Source of the DNA: Clostridiaceae bacterium
GTDB taxonomy: Bacteria; Bacillota; Clostridia; Acetivibrionales; DUMC01
NCBI GenBank assembly: GCA_012512865.1
Contig: JAAZDH010000085.1
Location: 1 to 5,384 of the forward strand
Length of the DNA: 5,384 bases
Direction: 5' to 3'
In this document: positions 1 through 5,384 of the stretch, piece by piece
Layout of the letters: the number at the start of each line of letters is the position of its first letter
Numbering within the stretch: the first letter of the stretch is position 1
Position numbers and translations under genes: made by a program
Notes under the pieces: generated by a model
What the model was told of the DNA's origin: nothing
Database searches by the model: none
Seen by the model: the letters and a program-made list of their open reading frames with translations, nothing else

Positions 1-643
1 AATAAAGCTCTATACCATGGCTTTCTAACAACTTCCTGCCGCCCTGTTTCCTATCCACTACAACCACGCTTTGCCTGATAAATCCCCCAATTTTTCTTAT
101 TGCCTGTATCCATGCCTTCTCGTAACTTGAGCCTTCGGTCAATAGATCCGCAACATGGAGTACGCTTTTTCCTTCCAGGGTGCCGGGTACTGTTGTTATA
201 CCCTTGTAAAATTCGTATACTTTAAAATCCTTGTAGATTGTAAGATGGGGCTTATCAAGCAATTCGGCCAGCAAAAATGAAAAGAACCAATCCCTTCTTT
301 CTCCCCCCGAAATATGAAAAATATTATTTATCCCGATTTTATCTCTTACCAAACCGAGGAGCTGATCCATCACATCCTTGTAAATACTATCGCTGCAGTA
401 ATTTTCCCATAGCCTTGCAGATATCTCCTCATGGAACCTGTCTATGTCTTCTTTTGTCTTATCAATAAAATCCAGCAACCCAACGGCTTTTTCCTCGCTG
501 CCGTAAAGAAAATGGGTGTTTATATAATATGGGCCTATTGTTCCTGACGTATACCAAAAAGGTTTACCAGGTGGACAAACCTTTATTGCACCAGTTTTAA
601 AAAGTTTTTGTATATTTCGGTTATACATCGCATCCAAGTTCAT
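1..643 (-). CDS. pyrE: Orotate phosphoribosyltransferase-like protein (C-terminus beyond left edge)
   Basis: The frame runs without a stop from ATG 643 to the left edge, giving 214 visible residues; the C-terminus is missing. The likely role is transfer of ribose-5-phosphate from PRPP to orotate to form OMP, supplying PyrF. Support comes from GPYYINT (37-43), like the GPYYIN/SPYYVN segment of orotate phosphoribosyltransferases, and from VLHVADLLTEGSS (161-173), which lies where the PRPP loop is expected. The alternating VVVVDRKQGG (193-202) then matches the following strand and loop. SGGERRDWFFS (112-122) is a distinctive block not typical of E. coli PyrE. The PRPP loop has Ala165 where the first acidic residue of the D/E-D pair is expected and Glu170 where Ser/Thr is usual. 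The usual catalytic-loop Lys/His pattern is also not obvious between 135 and 150. I recall similar proteins annotated as PyrE in Clostridia, but cannot verify this here. A phosphoribosyltransferase with another role remains possible. Confidence 0.78.
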   Translation of the reverse strand, partial: MNLDAMYNRNIQKLFKTGAIKVCPPGKPFWYTSGTIGPYYINTHFLYGSEEKAVGLLDFIDKTKEDIDRFHEEISARLWENYCSDSIYKDVMDQLLGLVRDKIGINNIFHISGGERRDWFFSFLLAELLDKPHLTIYKDFKVYEFYKGITTVPGTLEGKSVLHVADLLTEGSSYEKAWIQAIRKIGGFIRQSVVVVDRKQGGRKLLESHGIELY

Positions 644-1370
644 TATCCCCCTTCTTGTACTGCTGCTCGTAAAGTTTTATCCACCAGTCCTGGTTTTCAA
701 TGGTTTTCATATCCCTGCTCAGGTGGGATGTGTCGCCTTCCTCCAGTATGTTGAACTTGCCGTTTTCGCATTCCACGATTGTAACAGACGTATTATCATA
801 CCATGGAATATTCACCATTTCTTTAAGGGCAAAACTGTAAAAATAACACATTATTGTCTTGATTGCGGTGCCGTGGGTAACTACGCAGATGCTTTTTCCC
901 TTGTTTTTTTCGATGATGTCTTGAAACTCGTTAACTATCCGGTGCTGGAACTCCACCATGGATTCTCCTTCCGGCATCGTAAGCAAGTGGGGCATGTTTT
1001 CCCACAAATCATATTCCTCTGGCCACATTTCCGGGAGAACCGCCCAAGGCATGTCCTCCCACCTGCCGCCGTTTATTTCCATCAGCTTGTCACTCTTGAT
1101 TACCGGCAACTCTTTAATATTTGCAATATAAGAAGCGGTCTGCAGGCACCTTTTCAGGCTGCTGGAGTAAATTGCGTCAATGTGCACCTTTCTCAATCGC
1201 TCGGCCACATACATAGCTTGTATATGCCCCTTTTCGGTTATTTCCGAGTCGGTCCACCCGTGGAACAACCTGTTTTTATTTCCCTCCGCCTCCGCATGCC
1301 TGACTATTATCAATTTTGTTACCACGTTATCACCTTTTTGTTTCATGTCTTTACTTGTAAGATTATTCAT
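621..1370 (-). CDS. Histidine phosphatase superfamily protein (PGAM/CobC/PhoE-like)
   Basis: This is a predicted cytosolic phosphatase of the phosphoglycerate-mutase-like superfamily; its substrate is unknown. From the ATG at 1370 it has 249 residues. IIVRHAEAEGN (21-31) holds the phospho-accepting His25 and Arg24. SSLKRCLQTA (70-79) holds the second phosphate-binding Arg74. MEINGGRWED (97-106) contains the likely acid Glu98. VVTHGTAI (163-170) carries the second catalytic His166. The catalytic set looks complete, so it should be active. The start is uncertain: ATG 1370 has GGTGG four bases upstream, while GTG 1325 has AAAGGTG six bases upstream and would begin MVTKLIIVRHAE, closer to the usual family N-terminus. 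It sits 33 bases after pyrD and overlaps the pyrE-like start by 23 bases, so it is probably co-translated with the pathway. Relatives include alpha-ribazole phosphatase, broad-specificity phosphatases and cofactor-dependent mutases. The pyr setting makes a nucleotide-related or metabolite-repair role possible, but this is inference. Confidence 0.9.
   Translation of the reverse strand: MNNLTSKDMKQKGDNVVTKLIIVRHAEAEGNKNRLFHGWTDSEITEKGHIQAMYVAERLRKVHIDAIYSSSLKRCLQTASYIANIKELPVIKSDKLMEINGGRWEDMPWAVLPEMWPEEYDLWENMPHLLTMPEGESMVEFQHRIVNEFQDIIEKNKGKSICVVTHGTAIKTIMCYFYSFALKEMVNIPWYDNTSVTIVECENGKFNILEEGDTSHLSRDMKTIENQDWWIKLYEQQYKKGDNELGCDV
644..656 (-). promoter_or_regulatory. Ribosome binding site of the pyrE-like gene
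   Basis: AAGAAGGGGG (656-647) precedes the ATG at 643 by three bases from its last G, or about six bases from the AAGG core. It lies within the final codons of the phosphatase gene. It favours ATG 643 over the second in-frame ATG at 628, which has no comparable site. Confidence 0.6.
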
Positions 1371-1403
1371 GTTTCCACCTATTTCAAAGTTATAATCTGG
1401 TAA

Positions 1404-2405
1404 TTAATTCAATTCCAGTTTTCCAACCAAATCGTATACGCTCTTATGATTATATATTCCCAGGTACTTTATAATCCCCTCCAATACCTTGACACATGCA
1501 TCCGGGTATACGAAATTCCAGGTTCCAACCATTACTGCGCAAGCGCCGGCAAGGATAAATTCAATTGCATCTTCCCCTGAAGAAATTCCTCCCATCCCTA
1601 TCACGGGAATTTTAACGGTTTGTGCAACATCATAGGTCATCTTTACCGCTATCGGTTTTACGGCAGGCCCTGATAATCCGCCGAAATTATTTGCCAATAT
1701 AGGCTTTTTTTTATGGACGTCAATTGCCATCCCGGTAATAGTATTTATCAGTGAGATTGCGTCGGCACCGTTAATCTCTGCCGCCCGTGCAATTTCACTA
1801 ATATCGGTTACATTTGGTGTTAACTTAACAATAAGGGGCTTTTTACAATACCTTCTAACTTCTCTTGTTATGCCTGATATACCCTTTACGGTGTTACCGA
1901 AAGCCAGGCACCCTTCCTTGACATTCGGGCAGGATACGTTTAATTCAATGGCATCAACATCTGTACCAGACAGGATCTCCGCCAGCTCGCAATACTCTTC
2001 CACGGTACTTCCCGCTATATTTGCTATTATTGCCGTATTGCATTTTCGCAAAAACGGAAGTTCATCATTTATAAACCCCTCCACCCCTGGGTTTTGCAGT
2101 CCGATGCTGTTCAGTATCCCGGCAGGGGTTTCAGCTATCCTGGGCGGCCTGTTGCCTTTTCTCGGTTTTAAAGTCAGCCCCTTGACGGCTATGCCGCCCA
2201 GCCTGCCCAAGTCAATAAATTCGGCAAATTCCCTTCCAAAGCCATAAGTACCTGAGGCAGCAATTACAGGATTTTTAAACTTGATACCTGCTATTTCTAC
2301 TTCAAGATTTATGTTTCCAGGATTTGTACTTCCAAGATTAAGGCTGACAATTTTACCGTTAACCTTGCCATTGTACTTACCGTTGCTGCCAGGAGAACTA
2401 GCCAT
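1404..2405 (-). CDS. pyrD: Dihydroorotate dehydrogenase B, catalytic FMN subunit
   Basis: This FMN TIM-barrel subunit oxidises dihydroorotate to orotate and hands electrons to PyrK. The frame is open back to 2501, but the ATG at 2405 is chosen. It has AGAGGTGG six bases upstream and overlaps the pyrK stop by 8 bases, giving 333 residues. The family core begins near residue 33 (NLEVEIAG). AASGTYGFG (49-57) and VKGLTLKPRKGN (74-85) bind FMN. LNSIGLQNPG (98-107) is the conserved substrate/FMN loop. NVSCPN (156-161) provides the catalytic base Cys159; cysteine rather than serine marks class 1. IVKLTPNV (192-199), NTITGMAID (221-229), NNFGGLSG (239-246) and GMGGISSGEDA (270-280) complete the barrel. 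Unusually, about 32 residues precede the core, rich in Asn, Gly, Lys and Ser; no other good start is visible downstream. A stop at 1404-1406 and a 33-base gap separate it from the phosphatase. Confidence 0.96.
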   Translation of the reverse strand: MASSPGSNGKYNGKVNGKIVSLNLGSTNPGNINLEVEIAGIKFKNPVIAASGTYGFGREFAEFIDLGRLGGIAVKGLTLKPRKGNRPPRIAETPAGILNSIGLQNPGVEGFINDELPFLRKCNTAIIANIAGSTVEEYCELAEILSGTDVDAIELNVSCPNVKEGCLAFGNTVKGISGITREVRRYCKKPLIVKLTPNVTDISEIARAAEINGADAISLINTITGMAIDVHKKKPILANNFGGLSGPAVKPIAVKMTYDVAQTVKIPVIGMGGISSGEDAIEFILAGACAVMVGTWNFVYPDACVKVLEGIIKYLGIYNHKSVYDLVGKLELN

Positions 2406-3210
2406 CAAAATCCACCTCTTCACCCCAAAAGACAGGGCCATCTTTGCATACCCTTTTATAATGCCAGTCACCATCGTGTTTAACCTTGCACGCACATGCA
2501 AGGCATGCTCCTATGCCGCATCCCATCCGTTGCTCTAAGCTGACTTGGCATTTTATGCCCATTTTACTTGCCAGTTCAAAAACTTTTTTCATCATGGGCA
2601 TGGGGCCGCATGCATATATTATATCATACTTTTCCCCGTTAATTTTTCCTTTACTTCCTTCTTGGAGGAGGTTTAAGGCTAGCAAATCGGTGACAAAACC
2701 TTTAAAACCTTTGCTCCCGTCGTTGGTAGCAAGCATTATTTTATCCGAGCAATGTAAGAATTCTTTTTCCATTACAATACAAGTATTGCTTTCAAAACCA
2801 ATATATGCGCCTTTAAAAGCACATGGATTTTGCTGGAGTAAAAAGAGGAGAGGAAATACCCCTATACCTCCTCCAACGACAGCGATGCTTTTATACTCAT
2901 CTGAAACATGGAACCAATTGCCCAGGGGGCCGATTAAGTCCAGTTTATCTCCCGCTTTTTTCCGGGCAAGATAGCGGGTACCCTTTCCCGTCTCACGGTA
3001 TGCAACAATTACAGTATTATTTTTCCTGTTGACGGAGCATATGCTCAAGGGCCTTCTAAGAATCGTATCAAGGCCGTCACAACATTTAATATTTACAAAT
3101 TGGCCCGGCTTTGCCCTTTGCGAAACATATTCCGATATGAATGCCAATTCAAAAATACCGGGGACAAGTTCTTTATTGAAAATAATCTCTTCTTTTAAAA
3201 CTAGCGGCAT
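2398..3210 (-). CDS. pyrK: Dihydroorotate dehydrogenase B, FAD/2Fe-2S electron transfer subunit
   Basis: PyrK partners with PyrD in the class 1B heterotetramer. It carries electrons from the PyrD FMN through a 2Fe-2S cluster and FAD to NAD+. The protein is 270 residues, normal for the family (about 255-265). The ferredoxin-reductase-like FAD domain includes PGQFVNI (35-41) and RRPLSICS (52-59), the FAD-binding motif. The NAD-binding domain begins at VVGGGIGVFPLL (111-122), and YACGPMPMM (199-207) is the usual C-terminal reductase motif. The C-terminal iron-sulphur cysteines are Cys231, Cys236 and Cys239 (C-x4-C-x2-C) plus Cys255 in RVCKDGPVF. The ATG lies within the last codons of pyrF. GGGAG (3225-3221) sits 10 bases upstream, a weak, distant ribosome site, so reinitiation after pyrF is likely. 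The 3' end overlaps pyrD by 8 bases. Its presence implies an NAD+-linked rather than quinone-linked enzyme. Confidence 0.97.
   Translation of the reverse strand: MPLVLKEEIIFNKELVPGIFELAFISEYVSQRAKPGQFVNIKCCDGLDTILRRPLSICSVNRKNNTVIVAYRETGKGTRYLARKKAGDKLDLIGPLGNWFHVSDEYKSIAVVGGGIGVFPLLFLLQQNPCAFKGAYIGFESNTCIVMEKEFLHCSDKIMLATNDGSKGFKGFVTDLLALNLLQEGSKGKINGEKYDIIYACGPMPMMKKVFELASKMGIKCQVSLEQRMGCGIGACLACACKVKHDGDWHYKRVCKDGPVFWGEEVDFDG
2406..2419 (-). promoter_or_regulatory. Ribosome binding site fixing the pyrD start
   Basis: AGAGGTGG (2419-2412), followed by six bases and then ATG at 2405, lies inside the last codons of pyrK. It supports 2405 rather than the more distant upstream ATG codons at 2501 and elsewhere in the open frame. 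Those would force a long overlap with pyrK through its iron-sulphur region. Confidence 0.7.
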
Positions 3211-4154
3211 ATCTTGCTTGCTCCCAATTCCCTATTTATATCATCCCTCATCCTGGCAACCTCCGCCCTTGCTGCTTCGCCAAAGCGTGTTTCGTCAAAT
3301 TTATCCTTCCAGGTATCGGAAGTATAAGCACATATTATACTCCTGGATGCATTTACAATAGCACCCATCCCTTCACAGTTAAATGCATGAACCACGTCCC
3401 TGGCTGTTCCTCCCTGGGCACCGTATCCGGGAACAAGAATATATGCGTTTTTCATGATATCTCTCAGGATCTTGGCTTGGTTGGGATATGTAGCGCCTAC
3501 AACGGCTCCCACGCTGCTGTAGCCATATTTTCCTATCAATGACTTACCCCATCCATTTACATGCTCCGCCAATATTTCATATACGCTTTTTCCCTGGTGG
3601 GTAAGCAAATCCTGTAATTGCCCCGAGGACTTGTTTGAAGTCTTAACCAGTATAAAAATTCCTTTGCCATAGTTCTTGCAATCATCAATAAAAGGCTTTA
3701 TCCCATCGTAACCCAGGAAGGGGTTCACGGTAAGGGCATCCGCATCAAAAACCGGTTCTCTTACATCTTCGTCAATAGAAGCCCTGCCAAGGAATGCTGC
3801 CGAGTATGCTTCAGCTGAGCTTGATATATCGCTCCTTTTTCCATCGCATATGATAATAAGTCCCTTTTCCCGTCCATATCTTATAGTTCTTTTCAGTACA
3901 TCAATCCCATGAGACCCGTATAGTTCATAACATGCTGATTGTAGTTTCAATGCTGGCACCAGGTCGAATACCGAATCTATTATTATCTTGTTGAATTCAA
4001 AAATTGCCTCTGACGCTCCTTTTAAACTCCTGCCATAATCTTTGAAAGCCTTTTCCTTCAAAAAAGCCGGTACATATTCAATCCTAGGGTCGAGACCCAC
4101 AACCGTAGGGTTATTTTTTCTTTTTATCTCATCAATAAGCCTGTCTATAAACAT
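3201..4154 (-). CDS. pyrF: Orotidine-5'-phosphate decarboxylase, long (subfamily 2) type
   Basis: This enzyme decarboxylates OMP to UMP, the last step of the pathway, in the cytosol. It is 317 residues long. This matches the longer subfamily 2 enzymes (about 270-310) rather than the roughly 230-240-residue Bacillus/E. coli type. The TIM-barrel landmarks are in order: VVGLDPR (18-24) at the first strand; ALKLQ (68-72) with the conserved Lys; the catalytic DGKRSDI (104-110), i.e. the DxKxxD signature with Asp104, Lys106 and Asp109; LTVNPFLGYDG (141-151); VPGYGAQGG (241-249), the phosphate-binding loop; and NASR (268-271). The ATG at 4154 is the only sensible start and opens directly into the family N-terminus MFIDRL. 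The gene ends inside pyrK with a 10-base overlap, which suggests translational coupling. Nothing appears truncated or mutated. Confidence 0.97.
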   Translation of the reverse strand: MFIDRLIDEIKRKNNPTVVGLDPRIEYVPAFLKEKAFKDYGRSLKGASEAIFEFNKIIIDSVFDLVPALKLQSACYELYGSHGIDVLKRTIRYGREKGLIIICDGKRSDISSSAEAYSAAFLGRASIDEDVREPVFDADALTVNPFLGYDGIKPFIDDCKNYGKGIFILVKTSNKSSGQLQDLLTHQGKSVYEILAEHVNGWGKSLIGKYGYSSVGAVVGATYPNQAKILRDIMKNAYILVPGYGAQGGTARDVVHAFNCEGMGAIVNASRSIICAYTSDTWKDKFDETRFGEAARAEVARMRDDINRELGASKICR

Positions 4155-4176
4155 TATACCATGTGATCCTCCTTCT
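4154..4176 (-). promoter_or_regulatory. pyrF ribosome binding site with two-codon minicistron
   Basis: In the gap between pyrC and pyrF the minus strand carries AGAAGGAGGAT (4176-4166), a near-perfect Shine-Dalgarno. It is followed five bases later by ATG GTA TAA (4162-4154), a Met-Val-stop reading frame. The TAA shares its last A with the pyrF ATG at 4154. The Shine-Dalgarno is therefore ideally spaced for the minicistron but 13 bases from the pyrF start, which is long. Ribosomes may start at the first ATG, terminate and reinitiate on pyrF, or they may use the pyrF ATG directly. The sequence facts are direct; the regulatory reading is inference. The TATAAT within this stretch has no convincing -35 partner. 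Confidence 0.5.
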
Positions 4177-4203
4177 GAATTGTATTATGCCGTGTTGCCA
4201 TTG

Positions 4204-5384
4204 CTATAACAATACTTTTTCCCTCACAATAACCTTTCCGTTAACGATGGTGTGGTACACAACACCTTTTAGTTTAAAACCATGAAAAGGCGAATTTTTA
4301 CTTTTTGATTTAAATTTATTAACATCAATTACTTGTTCCTCGTTAATATCAATAATAGTTATGTCGGCAGCCCGCCCTTCTTCAATTGAACCCTTGTTCA
4401 AGCCTAGTATCTTGGAAGGATTAAGGCACATCTTCCTTACCACGTCTTCAATGGTCAATATGCCGGGAGATACCAGGTACGTAATTACCAGGGGCAATGC
4501 TGTTTCAAAACCTACGATGCCGTTGGCTGCAATGACAAACTCAACGTTTTTTTCATCAACGTGATGCGGTGCATGGTCGGTGGCAATAATGTCAATTGTT
4601 CCATCTCTCAAGCCTTCTATGACAGCCTCCACGTCTTTTTTGCCCCTCAAGGGAGGATTTACTTTCGCCATCGTATTAAAATCCTCGCAAGCATCTTCCG
4701 TCAAGGAAAAATAATGGGGGCATGTTTCCGCAGTTACCTTGACTCCACGTTTTTTAGCGTTTCGTACCAGGTCTACCGAGGCTTCCGTGCTTACATGGGC
4801 AATATGGATGCTTGTATTTGTATATTCAGCAAGCAAAAGGTCCCTAGCTACCATCACGGACTCGGCTATCGAAGGTATTCCCTTCAATCCCATTACTGTA
4901 GACTGGTAGCCTTCGTTCATCACGCCATCTTCAGTCAAGTCCAGGTCTTCGCAGTGGGAAATCACCGTGATATCAAACATAGATGCATATTGAAGCGCCT
5001 TTTTCATCAACGAGGAACTGGAAACGGGTTTCCCATCATCTGATATTGCAACCGCTCCTGCAAACTTCAGCTCCCCGATTTCCGAAAGTTCTTCTCCCTT
5101 CAAGCCCTTTGTTATTGCACCTATCGGGTATACATTTGAATATGCTTCATTTTTTGATTTATTCAGTATATATTTAATTACCGCCTGGTTGTCAATTGGC
5201 GGGTTTGTATTTGGCATACATGCGATTGTGGTAAACCCTCCCATTACGGCACTTGCAGACCCGGACTCGATGTCTTCCTTGTATTCGTATCCCGGGTCTC
5301 TTAAATGGCAATGGGCATCCACCAAGCCGGGAATTACATACTTGCCGCCGGCATCAATAAAATCACAGCCTGGTATTTCATCAA
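4204..5384 (-). CDS. pyrC: Dihydroorotase, class I (N-terminus beyond right edge)
   Basis: This cytosolic zinc amidohydrolase cyclises N-carbamoyl-L-aspartate to L-dihydroorotate, the third step of UMP synthesis. The frame is open to the window edge, giving 392 visible residues. The family is usually about 425-430 residues, so roughly 35-40 N-terminal residues are missing. A TTG at 5325 is internal: the in-frame residues before it, ending in GGKYVIPG, continue the normal N-terminal strand region. Counting from that TTG codon as residue 1, the metal-binding HCH of DAHCHLRDPG is at 5-7. ISDDGKP (94-100) carries the Asp that bridges the metals in class I enzymes. SHCE places a His at 124, IAHVS a His at 177 and TDHAPH the catalytic Asp at 250. 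NGIVGFETALPL (268-279) and SPFHGFKLKG (345-354) are further family blocks. All key residues appear intact. It stops 49 bases before pyrF. Allantoinase or hydantoinase is a theoretical alternative, but the motifs and pyr context favour PyrC. Confidence 0.96.
   Translation of the reverse strand, partial: DEIPGCDFIDAGGKYVIPGLVDAHCHLRDPGYEYKEDIESGSASAVMGGFTTIACMPNTNPPIDNQAVIKYILNKSKNEAYSNVYPIGAITKGLKGEELSEIGELKFAGAVAISDDGKPVSSSSLMKKALQYASMFDITVISHCEDLDLTEDGVMNEGYQSTVMGLKGIPSIAESVMVARDLLLAEYTNTSIHIAHVSTEASVDLVRNAKKRGVKVTAETCPHYFSLTEDACEDFNTMAKVNPPLRGKKDVEAVIEGLRDGTIDIIATDHAPHHVDEKNVEFVIAANGIVGFETALPLVITYLVSPGILTIEDVVRKMCLNPSKILGLNKGSIEEGRAADITIIDINEEQVIDVNKFKSKSKNSPFHGFKLKGVVYHTIVNGKVIVREKVLL

Noticed and set aside
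277..468. Small plus-strand open frame of 63 codons
   Set aside because: The minus strand here encodes the phosphoribosyltransferase continuously across the whole region, and the plus-strand frame has no recognisable features.
723..1403. Long plus-strand open frame (226 codons) opposite the phosphatase
   Set aside because: It lies antisense to a gene with clear catalytic motifs. Its product shows no recognisable domain, is rich in His/Phe/Cys as expected from a reversed frame, and no ribosome site was identified for it.
2406..2501. Longer pyrD form starting at 2501
   Set aside because: It would overlap pyrK by over 100 bases and add a tail translated from the pyrK cysteine-rich region in another frame. 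The ribosome site and the 8-base overlap support 2405.
1870..3361. Several plus-strand open frames of 69-162 codons opposite pyrD, pyrK and the end of pyrF
   Set aside because: They are shadows of well-supported minus-strand genes, with no recognisable protein features.
4152..4158. TATAAT hexamer just upstream of the pyrF start as a promoter -10 box
   Set aside because: No TTGACA-like element lies 16-18 bases upstream; that position holds AATTCA-like sequence and the Shine-Dalgarno. It is most simply a by-product of the ATG GTA TAA TG overlap.
4155..4203. Possible attenuator, PyrR site or hairpin in the pyrC-pyrF gap
   Set aside because: Only 49 bases long, with no convincing inverted repeat or U-tract. 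Any PyrR-type leader would be expected upstream of the first gene, outside the window.
4361..5177. Plus-strand open frames of 64-160 codons opposite pyrC
   Set aside because: They are antisense to intact dihydroorotase motifs and have no family resemblance.

Overview
The window is a compact, moderately AT-rich block in which all six real genes lie on the minus strand, so transcription runs from right to left. Four of them are unmistakable enzymes of de novo pyrimidine (UMP) synthesis: dihydroorotase (pyrC, cut by the right edge), orotidine-5'-phosphate decarboxylase (pyrF), and the two subunits of a class 1B dihydroorotate dehydrogenase (pyrK and pyrD). They are followed by a histidine-phosphatase-superfamily protein and an atypical orotate-phosphoribosyltransferase-like gene (pyrE-like, cut by the left edge). 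The pairing of PyrK with a cysteine-type PyrD, the strong GGAGG-like ribosome binding sites and the base composition point to a Gram-positive anaerobe of the class Clostridia. That placement is inference from gene content and style, not from a marker gene.

Layout in transcription order: pyrC (4204-5384, N-terminus missing), a 49-base gap with a strong Shine-Dalgarno and a two-codon minicistron, pyrF (3201-4154), pyrK (2398-3210, overlapping pyrF by 10 bases), pyrD (1404-2405, overlapping pyrK by 8 bases), a 33-base gap, the histidine phosphatase (621-1370), and the pyrE-like gene (1-643, overlapping the phosphatase by 23 bases, C-terminus missing). No stretch longer than 50 bases lacks a gene. 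I see no promoter, terminator, RNA gene, mobile element, CRISPR array or attenuator; the operon's leader must lie beyond the right edge.

Together the genes cover the route from carbamoyl-aspartate to UMP. PyrC closes the dihydroorotate ring, PyrD/PyrK oxidises it to orotate and passes electrons to NAD+, the PyrE-like protein would add ribose-5-phosphate from PRPP, and PyrF decarboxylates OMP to UMP. This is a largely ordinary biosynthetic operon. The points worth a second look are the phosphatase placed between pyrD and pyrE, the divergent active site of the PyrE-like protein, the minicistron at the pyrF start, and an Asn/Gly/Lys-rich N-terminal extension on PyrD. I do not see evidence for a wholly new system.
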